A stretch of DNA of 64,000 bases. Origin: Jeongeupia naejangsanensis. Its GTDB lineage: Bacteria > Pseudomonadota > Gammaproteobacteria > Burkholderiales > Chitinibacteraceae. Every line of letters begins with the position of its first letter. Within the stretch, counting starts at the first letter, position 1. The notes below the pieces were generated by a model. That model was not told where the DNA came from, ran no database searches, and saw only the letters and a program-made list of their open reading frames with translations. Both the position numbers and the translations under genes were made by a program. This document shows, in pieces, positions 41,701 to 51,821 of this stretch. The stretch spans positions 124,001 to 188,000 of the forward strand of contig NZ_JAESND010000006.1 in assembly GCF_016865585.1 (NCBI RefSeq), in the 5' to 3' direction.

Positions 41701-43044
41701 TCAGATCACGCCCTGTGCGAGCATCGCGTCGGCCACCTTGACGAAGCCGGCGATGTTGGCGCCGTCGACATAGCTGACGCTGCCGTCGTCGCGCCGGCCG
41801 TAGCGCAGGCAGTCGGCGTGGATGCCCTGCATGATCTGCAGCAGCCGCGCATCGACCTCGTCACGCGTCCACGACAGGCGCATCGCGTTCTGGCTCATTT
41901 CCAGCCCCGACGTTGCCACGCCCCCGGCGTTGCTGGCCTTGCCCGGTGCATACAACACGCCGTGCTCGACGAAGATCCGGACCGCGGCAGCGGTTGACGG
42001 CATGTTGGCGCCTTCGGCCACGCACTGCACGCCGTTGGCAACCAGCTGGGCGGCATCCTGACCGTCGAGTTCGTTCTGCGTCGCGCAAGGCATCGCCACA
42101 TCGACCGGCACGTGCCACGGCCGCACGCCGGGGGCGTATTCGAGCCCGAGTTTCTGCGCGTAGTCGCTGATCCGGCCGTAGTGGCGGTTCTTGATCTCCT
42201 GCAGGAAGGCGAGCTTGTCCGGGGTGAAGCCGTCCGGATCGATCACGGTGCCGGCCGAGTCGGACGCCGTCAGCACCCGGGCGCCGAGCGCCATGGCCTT
42301 CTCGATCGCGAACTGGGCGACGTTGCCCGAGCCTGAAACGGCAACGCGCAATCCTTCGAGCGAGCGGCCGGCGTGGCGCAGCATCTCCTCGGCGAAATAG
42401 ACCGTACCGTAGCCGGTGGCTTCCGGCCGCATCACCGAACCGCCGAACGACAGCCCCTTGCCGGTGAACACGCAGTCGGCGCGGTTCGAGAGTTTCTTCA
42501 TCATGCCGGCCATGTAGCCGACCTCGCGCGCGCCGACGCCGATGTCGCCGGCCGGAATGTCGGTATCGGCGCCGACATGGCGATGCAGCTCGGTCATGAA
42601 GGCTTGGCAGAAGCGCATCACCTCGCCGGGGCTGCGCCCCTTGGGGTCGAAGTCCGAGCCGCCTTTGGCGCCGCCCATCGGCAGCGTCGTCAGCGCGTTC
42701 TTCAGCGTCTGTTCGAAGGCGAGGAACTTGAGTACCGACAGGTCGACCGACGGGTGAAAGCGGATGCCGCCCTTGTACGGGCCGATGGCCGAGCTGTGCT
42801 GGACGCGATAGCCGCGGTTGACGCGGACCTCGCCGTGGTCGTCGACCCAGGCGACGCGGAAGATCAGCGTCCGCTCTGCCTCGACCAGCCGGTCGAGCAG
42901 GCCGTGCTCGGCGTAGCGCGGATGCAGCTGGATGAAGGGCCACAGGCTTTCGATGACTTCGGTGACCGCCTGCAGGTATTCCGGCTGAGCCGGATTGCGG
43001 TTGGCCACGAGGGCGAGGAATTCGCTCGCTTGCCGGTACTTCAT
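41701..43044 (-). CDS. gdhA: NADP-type glutamate dehydrogenase
   Basis: A 447-residue hexameric-type enzyme joining ammonia and 2-oxoglutarate. Landmarks are RVQHSSAIGPYKGGIRFHP, the catalytic lysine block LPMGGAKGGSDFDPKG, VSGSGNVAQFAIEKA for NADP, and GGVATSGLEMSQNA. It stands alone with a terminator on its 3' side. It could capture ammonia released by the amino-sugar pathways nearby, which is inference. Confidence 0.95.
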   Translation of the reverse strand: MKYRQASEFLALVANRNPAQPEYLQAVTEVIESLWPFIQLHPRYAEHGLLDRLVEAERTLIFRVAWVDDHGEVRVNRGYRVQHSSAIGPYKGGIRFHPSVDLSVLKFLAFEQTLKNALTTLPMGGAKGGSDFDPKGRSPGEVMRFCQAFMTELHRHVGADTDIPAGDIGVGAREVGYMAGMMKKLSNRADCVFTGKGLSFGGSVMRPEATGYGTVYFAEEMLRHAGRSLEGLRVAVSGSGNVAQFAIEKAMALGARVLTASDSAGTVIDPDGFTPDKLAFLQEIKNRHYGRISDYAQKLGLEYAPGVRPWHVPVDVAMPCATQNELDGQDAAQLVANGVQCVAEGANMPSTAAAVRIFVEHGVLYAPGKASNAGGVATSGLEMSQNAMRLSWTRDEVDARLLQIMQGIHADCLRYGRRDDGSVSYVDGANIAGFVKVADAMLAQGVI

Positions 43045-43137
43045 TGCGCACTCCCTAGTAGACCGGATGGTCTCGTCGGGTGTGAATAGTACGGCGTGCG
43101 GCCTGCGGGCTTATTGATCCTGCGCAGGCCCGGTCGA

Positions 43138-44307
43138 TCAGGATTGCGGCGGGGACGCGATCGCCTTCTTCAGGACCCGGCTGCCGTCGATGGCAATCCA
43201 CGCGATCGACAGCGCCACCAGCACCATGGCGATCCGCAGACCGGCCTGTTCGGCGACGAAACCGATCAGCACCGGACCGACCAGCATGCCGACATAGGCC
43301 AGCCGCGCCACGGCGGCGATGGCTTCGCCGGCATGGATGCCCGGCAGCCGCGACGCAGCAACAAAGAAAATCGGCACCAGATTGGCGCAGCCCAGCCCCA
43401 TGAACAGAAAACCGGTCAGTGCGACCCAAGGGTTGGGCCAGGTCAGTGCCAGCACGATGCCGGCGAGGCCGACGCAGCCGCTGATCATCAGCAATTTGAG
43501 CATGCCGAGTCGCGCGCGCAGCGCGTCGCCGCTGAAACGGCCGATGGCCATCCCGCCCGAGAACGTCGCATAGCCGAAGCTTGCCAGTGCAGCCGACTGT
43601 GCCACGTCGCGCAGATAGATCGCCGTCCAGTCGTACATCGCGCCTTCGGCGACCAGACCGAGAAAGGCGAGGAAACCGATCACCCACAGCAGTCGGCCCG
43701 CGTGGGCGTGCTTTTCGCTACTGCCGGTGCTCATGGCCGGATCGGCGATCAGCTTCGGCCGCGCAACCAGGCCGACGATCGCGATCAGCACGCCCATGCC
43801 GACGCAGTGCAGCCATGGCGGTACACCGAGCGAAATGAGCCCGCCGCCGACGCTGGCACCGACCATGCCGCCGACGCTGAACAGCCCGTGCAATGTCGAC
43901 ATGATCGGCTTGTCGCTGCCGGATTCGACGGTGGCGGCCTGGGCGTTCATCGCCACGTCATAGGCGGCGTTGGCAATACCGAAGCCGATCAGCACCGCCA
44001 GCGTCAGCCAGAAGCTCGGCATCAGCATCAGCAAGGCCGTCGTGGCCGCAAAGCACCACGCCGAGACGCCGACGACGCGGTCGCTGCCGATGCGCGCGAT
44101 CAGCTTGCCGACGGGCTGCATCGCGATGATGGCGCCGAAGGCAACGGCGAACATCGCGACCGACAGCCATGCCGGAGACAGGGCGAAGCGGTCACGCAGT
44201 GTCGGAATGTGGATACCCCAGGTGGCATAGGTGGCGCCGGCGATGAAGAACAGGGCCATCGTGGCGTAGCGGGGGGCGGTGCGAGGGGGGAGCGTCTGGC
44301 GTTGCAT
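43138..44307 (-). CDS. MFS transporter, YbjJ-like
   Basis: A 389-residue major-facilitator protein with 12 predicted segments. The N-terminal half has [18 protein letters not shown] and the motif-A-like [24 protein letters not shown] and [15 protein letters not shown] match the YbjJ branch. The substrate is unknown. It lies 93 bases upstream of gdhA on the same strand; whether they share a transcript is unclear. Confidence 0.82.
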   Translation of the reverse strand: MQRQTLPPRTAPRYATMALFFIAGATYATWGIHIPTLRDRFALSPAWLSVAMFAVAFGAIIAMQPVGKLIARIGSDRVVGVSAWCFAATTALLMLMPSFWLTLAVLIGFGIANAAYDVAMNAQAATVESGSDKPIMSTLHGLFSVGGMVGASVGGGLISLGVPPWLHCVGMGVLIAIVGLVARPKLIADPAMSTGSSEKHAHAGRLLWVIGFLAFLGLVAEGAMYDWTAIYLRDVAQSAALASFGYATFSGGMAIGRFSGDALRARLGMLKLLMISGCVGLAGIVLALTWPNPWVALTGFLFMGLGCANLVPIFFVAASRLPGIHAGEAIAAVARLAYVGMLVGPVLIGFVAEQAGLRIAMVLVALSIAWIAIDGSRVLKKAIASPPQS

Positions 44308-44483
44308 GGCGGTTCAAAGCGGTTTCACCCGGACATTATGCCGTTTTTGACTCCGGCCCGTTGCGCTGCAGCAGCCGTTCCCGACCGCCCCGCGCATATG
44401 AACGGCAAGAACGGGTACAAGGCAGGCAGAGCCGGGCGGCTTTGGTAGAATCATCGCTTTCCCGATTGCCGACCGACACTGCC

Positions 44484-46196
44484 ATGCGCACTTCGCAACT
44501 GTATATCTCGACCCTCAAGGAAGCTCCGAGCGAGGCCGAACTGATTTCGCACAAGCTGATGCTGCGTGCGGGCCTGATCAAGAAGCTCGGTTCGGGCCTC
44601 TACACCTGGATGCCGCTGGGCCTGAAGGTGCTGCGCAAGGTCGAAGCGATCGTGCGTGACGAAATGAACAAGGCCGGCGCGCAGGAACTGTTGATGCCGG
44701 CGGTGCAGCCCGCCGAGCTGTGGCAGGAAACCGGTCGCTGGGACCTGTTCGGCCCGCAGATGCTCAAGATCACGGACCGCCACGACCGCAATTTCTGCTT
44801 CGGCCCGACGCACGAAGAAGTGATCACCGACATCGCCCGCACCGAACTGCGCTCGTACAAGCAGCTGCCGGCGAATTTCTACCAGATCCAGGTCAAGTTC
44901 CGCGACGAGATCCGCCCGCGTTTCGGCGTGATGCGCGCGCGCGAATTCACCATGAAGGACGCGTACTCGTTCGACGCCAGCTTCGAAGGCCTGCAGGTCA
45001 CTTACGGCAAGATGCATCAGGCGTACTCGAACGTGTTCACGCGCCTCGGCCTGAAGTTCCGCGCGGTCGCGGCCGACAGCGGCGCGATCGGCGGCGACGG
45101 CTCGCACGAATTCCACGTGCTGGCCGACGCCGGTGAAGACTTGCTGGCTTACTGCCCGGATTCGGACTTCGCCGCCAACGTCGAACTCGCCGAAGCGCTG
45201 GCACCGACCGCACCGCGTGCCGCACCGACCGAAGCGCTGCGCGACGTCGACACGCCGAAGCAGACGACCTGCGAGGATGTCGCCAAGCTGATGGAAATCG
45301 GCATCGAGAAGACCGTCAAGCTGATCGCGCTGGTCGCCGGCGACGGCCGCTTTGTGATCGCGCTGATTCGTGGCGACCATTCGCTCAACGAAGTGAAACT
45401 GTCCAAGGTCGACGGCATCGGCGAATTCCGCTTTGCCACCGACGAGGAAATCCGCGCCAAGTTCAACTGCCCGCCGGGCTTCCTCGGCCCGGTCGGCATC
45501 GCCGCCGACATCCAGGTCATCGCCGACCGCACCGTCGCGGCGATGAGCGATTTTGTCGTTGGCGCCAACAAGCCGAAACTCCACATTGCCGGCGTCAACT
45601 GGGGCCGCGATCTGCCCGAGCCGCACGTCGTCGCCGACATCCGCAACGTCGTTGCCGGTGATCCGAGCCCGGACGGCAAGGGTTCGATCGAGCTGTGCCG
45701 CGGCATCGAAGTCGGTCACATCTTCCAGCTGCGCACCAAGTACTCGGCCGCGATGAACTGCCTGTTCGTCAACGAGAACAACCAGCAGGAACCGATGGAA
45801 ATGGGCTGCTACGGCATCGGCGTGTCGCGCATCGTCGCCGCAGCGATCGAGCAGAACTATGACCAGCGCGGCATCATTTTCACCCCGGCGCTGGCTCCGT
45901 TCGCGGTCGCCGTCGTCGCGGTCGGTTATCACAAGTCCGAAGCGGTGAAGGCTGCTGCCGACAAAATGTATGCCGAACTCGTCGCTGCCGGCGTCGACGT
46001 GCTGCTCGACGACCGCAATGAGCGCCCGGGCGTGATGTTCGCCGACATGGAACTGATCGGCATTCCGCACCGCGTCACCATCGGCGACAAGGTACTGGCC
46101 GACGGCCAGGTCGAGTACGTCGCCCGTGCCGGTGGCGAGATGCAGAAGATCGCACTAGGCGAAGCTGTTGCCTTCGTGCAGCAGCAATTGGCATAA
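44484..46196 (+). CDS. proS: Prolyl-tRNA synthetase, bacterial type
   Basis: A 570-residue class II synthetase with the editing (INS) domain of the bacterial type. Motif 2 is [30 protein letters not shown] and [17 protein letters not shown] (motif 3) are also clear, with [13 protein letters not shown] starting the anticodon domain. The ATG at 44484 gives [18 protein letters not shown], the family N-terminus. Strong terminator downstream. Confidence 0.96.
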   Translation: MRTSQLYISTLKEAPSEAELISHKLMLRAGLIKKLGSGLYTWMPLGLKVLRKVEAIVRDEMNKAGAQELLMPAVQPAELWQETGRWDLFGPQMLKITDRHDRNFCFGPTHEEVITDIARTELRSYKQLPANFYQIQVKFRDEIRPRFGVMRAREFTMKDAYSFDASFEGLQVTYGKMHQAYSNVFTRLGLKFRAVAADSGAIGGDGSHEFHVLADAGEDLLAYCPDSDFAANVELAEALAPTAPRAAPTEALRDVDTPKQTTCEDVAKLMEIGIEKTVKLIALVAGDGRFVIALIRGDHSLNEVKLSKVDGIGEFRFATDEEIRAKFNCPPGFLGPVGIAADIQVIADRTVAAMSDFVVGANKPKLHIAGVNWGRDLPEPHVVADIRNVVAGDPSPDGKGSIELCRGIEVGHIFQLRTKYSAAMNCLFVNENNQQEPMEMGCYGIGVSRIVAAAIEQNYDQRGIIFTPALAPFAVAVVAVGYHKSEAVKAAADKMYAELVAAGVDVLLDDRNERPGVMFADMELIGIPHRVTIGDKVLADGQVEYVARAGGEMQKIALGEAVAFVQQQLA

Positions 46197-46223
46197 ATCG
46201 ACGATAGCCTTGCCGATTGCTGC

Positions 46224-46258
46224 AACGGGGCTTAGCGTCTGACGCTGGCCCCGTTTTT
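46224..46258 (+). terminator. Terminator of proS
   Basis: AACGGGG ... CCCCGTT with an inner AGCGT/ACGCT stem, followed by five T in all. Strong Rho-independent form. Confidence 0.85.
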
Positions 46259-46384
46259 CATTCCGGGCGTCCACATCACCCGCTGGCTGCAGCGTTTGCC
46301 GTACTACCTTGTACTGTACGGCGCTTCGAACGCCTTGCCAGCCGCATCGTGTGGGCCGCTCTTCATTTCCGTATCCATCCTCCT

Positions 46385-46996
46385 ATGAACAAGCTTGCCC
46401 TTGCCGCCATCCTGTCGCTGTCTGCCTGTACCGCCTTTGCCGGTGCACAGAAGGAAGAGGCCTTGTCGGCGTCGGTGCAGTCGGCAATGTCGCGCGCGAT
46501 CGGCGAGGGCGTGCAGGCGAAGCTGATCTTCCCGACCCAGGCAGAGGCCGACGCGTGGATGGCGGAGATGAGCGCGAAACTGGAAAAGCGCATCCCCGAC
46601 GAATTCATGCGTCGCAAGGTGCTGACCGCGGTGCAGTACGAAGCGACCCGCGCGGGGCTCGATCCGCAGCTGGTGCTCGGCCTGATCCATATCGAAAGCG
46701 GCTTCAACCGCTATGCGATCAGCCCGGTCGGCGCACGCGGACTGATGCAGGTGATGCCGTTCTGGCAGCGCGTGATCGGCACGTCGGACCAGAACCTGCT
46801 CGATGTGAACACCAACCTGCGCTACGGCTGCACCATCCTGCGCCACTATCTCGATATCGAGAACGGCGACCTGTTCCGCGCGCTTGGCCGCTACAACGGC
46901 AGCCTTGGCCGCGCCGAATACCCGAACCTCGTTTACGGTGCGTGGAAGAACAACTACGTCTGGAATGGCGCCGGCAACAGCATCGCGCAGCGCTGA
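46385..46996 (+). CDS. Lytic transglycosylase (SLT family)
   Basis: A 203-residue periplasmic murein-cleaving enzyme with signal peptide (LALAAILSLSACTAFA). The SLT domain includes the catalytic glutamate in LIHIESGFNRYAISPVGA, then RGLMQVMPFWQRVIG and LGRYNGSLGRAEYPNLV. The signal contains SAC, but the lipobox is poor, so lipidation is uncertain. The ribosome site is weak. Confidence 0.88.
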   Translation: MNKLALAAILSLSACTAFAGAQKEEALSASVQSAMSRAIGEGVQAKLIFPTQAEADAWMAEMSAKLEKRIPDEFMRRKVLTAVQYEATRAGLDPQLVLGLIHIESGFNRYAISPVGARGLMQVMPFWQRVIGTSDQNLLDVNTNLRYGCTILRHYLDIENGDLFRALGRYNGSLGRAEYPNLVYGAWKNNYVWNGAGNSIAQR

Positions 46997-47026
46997 CGCT
47001 CCGGCGGTTTCGGCAAGGGAGGGGGC

Positions 47027-47434
47027 ATGAGCATCCGCATCGTCCGTCTCGGCAGCACGCGCCAGCCCGGTGAAGGTCTGCGGCTCGGTACCGTGCGCCG
47101 CCCGCCACGTGGCGTGTCCAAGGCCGATTATGCGCGGCTCGATTACTTCGACGTCTGGTTTCCCAATCTCGCCCCGTCGGCCGAGCTGCTGAAGCAGTTT
47201 CGCGTGATGCTCGAAACGCACGACGAGGTGCTGTGGCCGGCTGTGAAAAAGCGCTTTGTCGCCGAGATGGCCGAACCGGCGGCAAGCCGCGACCTCGACC
47301 TGCTGGCGGCGCTGTCGCACCGGACCGACGTGTCGGTCGGCTGCTACTGCGACAGCGAGCACCACTGCCATCGCTCCATCCTGCGCGAGCTGCTGCTGGC
47401 GCGCGGCGCCGCCGTCGTTCCTTCGGACGTCTGA
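47027..47434 (+). CDS. DUF488 family protein
   Basis: A 135-residue protein with LGTVRRPPRGVSKADYARLD, YFDVWFPNLAPS and the end CYCDSEHHCHRSILRELL, the Cys/His block of DUF488 proteins. Function is unknown; the cluster could bind metal. GGGAGGGGG precedes the ATG. It follows the transglycosylase by 30 bases and may share its transcript. Confidence 0.82.
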   Translation: MSIRIVRLGSTRQPGEGLRLGTVRRPPRGVSKADYARLDYFDVWFPNLAPSAELLKQFRVMLETHDEVLWPAVKKRFVAEMAEPAASRDLDLLAALSHRTDVSVGCYCDSEHHCHRSILRELLLARGAAVVPSDV

Positions 47435-47520
47435 GGCGTTTCAAACTGCGGCGTCAGGTCGGGCCGGCTTGCCGGGGCCGTGGCGTCGACCTATCGTGGA
47501 CGCCTTCTCAGGAGGACTTC

Positions 47521-47946
47521 ATGCCGATCTGGATCCGCCCGTTTACCCCTGCCGACCTCGACGCGATGTGCGCCAATACTGCGGTCGAACACCTCGACAT
47601 CCGTTTCACCGAAGTCGGCGACGACTATCTGGTGGCGACGATGCCGGTTGATCACCGCACGGTGCAGCCGATGCGGCTGCTGCACGGCGGGATCTCGTGC
47701 GCGCTGGCCGAAACGCTCGGCAGCCTCGCCAGCAACCTGATCGTCGACACCGACAAGCAGCTGGCCGTCGGCACCGAAATCAACGCCAGCCACCTGCGTT
47801 CGGCTACGTCGGGCCGGGTGACCGGTACCGCCCGGCCGATCCGGCTGGGCCAGAGCCAGCACGTGTGGGAAATCCGCATCGATGACGCGGACGGCAAGCT
47901 GATCTGTATCGCCCGGCTGACCAATTCGATCGTGCCGCGACGGTAA
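47521..47946 (+). CDS. Hotdog-fold acyl-CoA thioesterase (YdiI/PaaI type)
   Basis: A 141-residue hotdog protein. MRLLHGGISCALAETLGSLAS is the PaaI/YdiI motif, with the catalytic acidic residue in the ALAETLGS helix. IRLGQSQHVWEIRIDDADG follows. It hydrolyses acyl- or aryl-CoA thioesters; the exact substrate is not evident. AGGAGG precedes the ATG with ideal spacing. Confidence 0.87.
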   Translation: MPIWIRPFTPADLDAMCANTAVEHLDIRFTEVGDDYLVATMPVDHRTVQPMRLLHGGISCALAETLGSLASNLIVDTDKQLAVGTEINASHLRSATSGRVTGTARPIRLGQSQHVWEIRIDDADGKLICIARLTNSIVPRR

Positions 47947-48050
47947 TTTTGAAACGTCGGACCGGCATCGCCCGCCGGTTTGATCTGTCTTGACCTGCCC
48001 GCGCGCGCAATCTGCCATGCTGATGATGTTGGTATCGGCGGGAGCGGGAG

Positions 48051-48818
48051 ATGAGGTGGATGCACAGTCTGGTCGGACGCGAGCGCACGCTCGATGCCGA
48101 CCAGAAACTCGGATTCTCGCTTGCCTTCGTGGCCGGCGCTGCCAATGCCGGCGGTTTTCTCGCCGTCGGCCAGTACACCTCGCACATGTCCGGCATCGTC
48201 TCGACGATGGCTGACCAGTTCGTGCTCGGCAACGCCAAGCTGGTTCTGGCCGGACTCGGCGCCTTCGTGTGCTTCACTGCCGGCGCGGCCACCTCGTCGC
48301 TGCTGATCAACTGGGCCCGGCGGCGGCGCATGCACAGCGAGTACGCCCTGTCGCTGCTGGTCGAAGCGGTGCTGATGCTCGGTTTCGGCCTGCTCGGTGG
48401 CTGGCTGTCGACCCATGCCGGTTTCATCCTGCCGTTCACGGTGATGTGGCTGTGCTATCTGATGGGGCTGCAGAATGCGATCGTGACCAAGCTGTCGAAC
48501 AAGCGCATCCGGACCACGCACGTGACCGGTCTGGTGACCGACATCGGCATCGAAATCGGCCGCCTGCTGTACTGGAATCGCCACAACCGTCCCGATCTGC
48601 AGCCCGTGGTGGCCGACCGCACGCTGCTGGCGGTGAACCTGGGCCTGCTGTCGCTGTTCCTCTCCGGCGGGATCGCCGGTGCCTGGGCATTCCAGCGCGT
48701 CGGCTTTGTCGCGACGGTGCCGCTGGCGCTGCTGCTGTTGCTGCTGGCGGTGATGCCGGTGTGGGAGGACGTCCAGATCCGCAGCCGCTTGCTGCGCTTG
48801 CGTCTGGGCCGCCGTTGA
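48051..48818 (+). CDS. YoaK-family (DUF1275) membrane protein
   Basis: A 255-residue protein with six predicted membrane segments. The DUF1275 block GAANAGGFLAVGQYTSHMSG and the later MGLQNAIVTKLSNKRIRTTH are diagnostic. The function of the family is unknown; transport has been suggested. The ATG at 48051 directly follows GGGAGCGGGAG; a second ATG at 48060 is possible. Confidence 0.88.
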   Translation: MRWMHSLVGRERTLDADQKLGFSLAFVAGAANAGGFLAVGQYTSHMSGIVSTMADQFVLGNAKLVLAGLGAFVCFTAGAATSSLLINWARRRRMHSEYALSLLVEAVLMLGFGLLGGWLSTHAGFILPFTVMWLCYLMGLQNAIVTKLSNKRIRTTHVTGLVTDIGIEIGRLLYWNRHNRPDLQPVVADRTLLAVNLGLLSLFLSGGIAGAWAFQRVGFVATVPLALLLLLLAVMPVWEDVQIRSRLLRLRLGRR

Positions 48819-48971
48819 GCGGAAACCTGGCCACTCGTCTGCTGTCATCCCGCTGATTCGCTTGTATTTCCTGCCATGCGAGTCCCTGAATGGGGTTTGA
48901 ACCTGAGCGTTCATGCCTTCGCGATGCAAGGGGGGAGCGAAGGTCTCCCCTATCTGCATGGAGGCAACACC

Positions 48972-50129
48972 GTGGCGTTTAATCTGATCGAAGCGCTGCA
49001 GGGCGCAGCAGGTCCCATTCTTTCGGAGTTTGCCGGCAAGGCGCTGGGCATGGATCCGGCAACGGCAAGCACGGCGGTATCGCAAGCGCTGCCGGCGCTC
49101 GTTGGCGGTCTGGTCAAGCAGGCCGGCGATCCGCAGGCGGCGCGCGGCCTGTTCGAGCTGATCTCCGGCCCCAAGGTCGACGCGGGTGTCCTCGACAGCC
49201 CGACGGTGCAGGCAGGCGACAGCAATGCGCTGGCCGGGCTGGTCGAACGCGGCCGCGATCTGCTGCCGGCGGTGCTCGGCGATCAGGCCGGGCAGGTGGC
49301 CGGCGCCGTGGCGGCCAAGGCCGGGGTACCGACCGAGTCGGCAACCTCGTTGCTGGCGCTGGGCGCGCCGATGCTGCTGTCGCTGCTGAAGGGCAAGCTG
49401 GGCGAGTCGGGCAGCGGCTATGGCGGTTTTGTCAGCCTGTTGACCGATCAGCAGGGCTGGCTGGCCAAGCTGCTCGATGGTCATCTGCTGCAGGCGCTCG
49501 GGGTCGGCAGTCTCGCCAGCCTGTTCGGCGGACTGAGCTCGCACGCCGGCACGGCGATCGGCGCGGTGGCCGACGCCGGTGGCGAAGCCAAGCGCAAGCT
49601 CGGCAGCGCGGTCGAGTCGGCGGAAACCGCGGTCAAGTCCGGTCTGCCACGCTGGCTGTGGTGGGTGATCCCGCTGGCGATTCTGGCCTTCTTCGGCCTG
49701 CGCTATTGCGGCACGCCCAAAGTGCCGGCGGTTCCGGAAGTGGACATCAAGACGCCGGTGGCGTCGATGGTGGCCAGCGCGCCGGCGCTGTTCAAGCTGG
49801 CCGGGATTGCCGTCGACGTACAGTTCGACACCGACAGTGCCGCGATCGGGCCGCAGTACCATGCCTCGCTCGACAAGCTGGCCGACGACCTGAAGGCCAG
49901 CGGCAAGCACGGCGAAATCGCCGGTCATACCGACAATGTCGGCGATGCAGCGCACAACAAGACATTATCCGAGCAACGCGCTGCCGCAGTACGGGACTAC
50001 CTGATCGGCAAGGGCGTCGCCGCCGATGCGCTGACCGCCGTGGGGTATGGCGACAGCCGGCCGATTGCCGACAACAGCACCGAGGAAGGCCGCCACCAGA
50101 ACCGGCGGATCGAGTTCGTCGCGAACTGA
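48972..50129 (+). CDS. DUF937/YidB-like domain joined to inner-membrane OmpA domain
   Basis: A 385-residue protein starting at GTG 48972, placed 7 bases after GGAGG; a longer ATG frame from 48876 lacks that support. Residues 1-200 are Ala/Gly/Leu-rich and YidB/DUF937-like (LIEALQGAAGPILSEFAGKA), with no signal peptide. A membrane segment (LWWVIPLAILAFFGLRYC) spans about 227-245. An OmpA domain fills about 275-385, with FDTDSAAIGPQYH, AGHTDNVGD and the end RRIEF. The OmpA part should face the periplasm and bind peptidoglycan. Confidence 0.82.
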   Translation: MAFNLIEALQGAAGPILSEFAGKALGMDPATASTAVSQALPALVGGLVKQAGDPQAARGLFELISGPKVDAGVLDSPTVQAGDSNALAGLVERGRDLLPAVLGDQAGQVAGAVAAKAGVPTESATSLLALGAPMLLSLLKGKLGESGSGYGGFVSLLTDQQGWLAKLLDGHLLQALGVGSLASLFGGLSSHAGTAIGAVADAGGEAKRKLGSAVESAETAVKSGLPRWLWWVIPLAILAFFGLRYCGTPKVPAVPEVDIKTPVASMVASAPALFKLAGIAVDVQFDTDSAAIGPQYHASLDKLADDLKASGKHGEIAGHTDNVGDAAHNKTLSEQRAAAVRDYLIGKGVAADALTAVGYGDSRPIADNSTEEGRHQNRRIEFVAN

Positions 50130-50142
50130 GCTGGCACGCATG

Positions 50143-50170
50143 AAAAAGCGGACCCGCGGGTCCGCTTTTT
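50143..50170. terminator. Bidirectional terminator
   Basis: AAAAAGCGGACCCG/CGGGTCCGCTTTTT is an unbroken palindrome between the OmpA-fusion gene and the convergent Crp-type gene; it works for both strands. Confidence 0.88.
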
Positions 50171-50185
50171 ACTCCTGGCTATCGG

Positions 50186-50857
50186 CTAGCGTGGCAGCTT
50201 TTCCGGCGCGATCAGCCGGATGTAACCGGCTTCGAGCGCGATCAGTCCGTCGTCGACCCAGGCGTTGAGCTGCTTGTTGACGCTCTCGCGGCTGGCGCCG
50301 ACGAGGTTGGCAATCTCCTGCTGCGTCAGCTTCAGGTCGATCAGCACGCTGCCGGCCTCCTGTGCACCGTGCTGTTCGCCCAACTGGCGCAGTGTCTTGG
50401 CCAGCCGTTGCGGCAGGGGCAGGAACAGCGTGTCCTGCAGCAGTTCGTCGGCGCCGCGCAGCCGGTGGCAGAGCGCGGCAATCAGCTGGCGCATCACCTT
50501 CGGGTGCGATTCGAGATGCTGCATCACCGCGTCGCGGCGCAGCACCAGCAACTCGCAGGGTTCGAGCGCCTCGACGCTGGCGGTGCGCAGGCCACCGTCG
50601 AGCATGGCGACTTCGCCGAAGACCTCACCGGCTTCAAGGATCGCCAGCGTGGCTTCGCGGCCCTCGTCACTGGTACGCAGCACCTTGAGCCGGCCGTGCA
50701 GCACCGCGTACATCGCGTCACCGGTCGCGCCCTGGGCGACGACGATCTCCTTGGCGCGCACGCTGCGCGGCTGGGCATGGGCGGCAAGGCCGGCGAGCTC
50801 GTCGGTCGAGAGTTCGCAGAACAGGCTGCTGCCCGATAACAGTTTGACCTTGTCCAT
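50186..50857 (-). CDS. Crp/Fnr-family transcription regulator
   Basis: A 223-residue regulator with cyclic-nucleotide-binding fold (GEVFGEVAMLDGGLRTASVE, about residues 72-91) and a C-terminal winged helix. The recognition region is LTQQEIANLVGASRESVNKQ. There is no Fnr-type cysteine cluster. The effector may be cAMP or none. Two ATGs overlap (50860, 50857); the second has better spacing from GAGG. Targets are unknown. Confidence 0.85.
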   Translation of the reverse strand: MDKVKLLSGSSLFCELSTDELAGLAAHAQPRSVRAKEIVVAQGATGDAMYAVLHGRLKVLRTSDEGREATLAILEAGEVFGEVAMLDGGLRTASVEALEPCELLVLRRDAVMQHLESHPKVMRQLIAALCHRLRGADELLQDTLFLPLPQRLAKTLRQLGEQHGAQEAGSVLIDLKLTQQEIANLVGASRESVNKQLNAWVDDGLIALEAGYIRLIAPEKLPR

Positions 50858-50938
50858 CATGTCCTCAGTCGGCAAAAGGGGCGGGCACGGCCGGGAGGCC
50901 GGCGCGGTGTGCATTGGATCTGGACGGCGGGGCCGGGT

Positions 50939-51709
50939 TCAGTCGGCAAAGGTCGCCAGCACCGGCGTGTGGTCCGAAGGCCGTTCGGCCTTGCGCGGTT
51001 CGCGGTCGATCTCGCACGCGGTCAGTTTTTGCGACAGTGCCGGCGTGATCAGCAGGTGGTCGATACGCAGGCCCGCGTTCTTCTTGAAGCTGAAGCCGCG
51101 ATAGTCCCACCACGAGAACGACTTTTCCGGCTGTTCGAAGGCACGAAATGCATCGGCCAGTCCGAGACCGACCAGCGTGGTGAACGCTTCGCGCTCGGGC
51201 GGCGACACCAGTACGCCGCCTTCCCATTTCCTGATGTCGTGAACGTCGCGATCTTCGGGGGCGATGTTGTAGTCGCCGGCGAGGATCAGTTGCGGGTGCT
51301 GTGCCAGCTCGTCCTTGAGCCAGGTGATCAGCGCTTCGAGCCAGCCGAGCTTGTACGGGTACTTTTCCGAATCGAGTGCCTGGCCGTTCGGGATGTAGGC
51401 GCAGACGAAGCGCACGCCTTTGACCGTGCCGGTGATCACGCGCTTTTGCGGATCGTCGAAACCGGGGATGTTGATGACGACATCGTCGATCGGCGCGCGG
51501 CTGATGATGGCGACGCCGTTGTAGGTCTTCTGGCCGGCATAGGCGACGTGAAAACCCGCCGCCTCGATCTCTGCCTGCGGGAAATTGTGGTCTTCAAGCT
51601 TTGTTTCCTGCAGCGCCAGCGCGGTCAGCTCGGGGCGGCTCTGCAGCCATTCGAGCACCTGCGGCAGGCGGACCTTGAGGCTGTTGACGTTCCAGGTGGC
51701 AAATTGCAT
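50939..51709 (-). CDS. xthA: Exodeoxyribonuclease III
   Basis: A 256-residue AP endonuclease/3' exonuclease of base-excision repair. It starts MQFATWNVNSLKVRLPQVLE and contains LALQETKLED (metal Glu), GVAIISR, LAGDYNIAPEDRDVHD and the catalytic end RIDHLLIT with PSDHTPV. Lengths and motifs agree with the XthA family. Isolated gene. Confidence 0.95.
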   Translation of the reverse strand: MQFATWNVNSLKVRLPQVLEWLQSRPELTALALQETKLEDHNFPQAEIEAAGFHVAYAGQKTYNGVAIISRAPIDDVVINIPGFDDPQKRVITGTVKGVRFVCAYIPNGQALDSEKYPYKLGWLEALITWLKDELAQHPQLILAGDYNIAPEDRDVHDIRKWEGGVLVSPPEREAFTTLVGLGLADAFRAFEQPEKSFSWWDYRGFSFKKNAGLRIDHLLITPALSQKLTACEIDREPRKAERPSDHTPVLATFAD

Positions 51710-51821
51710 GGGGCGGGTCGCAGGAAAGGGAATGCCCTGATTCTATCAGGCCCGCCGCATCCTGCCGGGCGGACCGTCCGGGCAGCCGTGCGCATTCGTA
51801 GTCGCCGGGCGCATGCCGGTT

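Noticed and set aside
47652-49955. 767-residue minus-strand open frame
   Set aside because: Antisense to thioesterase, YoaK and OmpA-fusion genes, with no motif and low-complexity Gln/His stretches.
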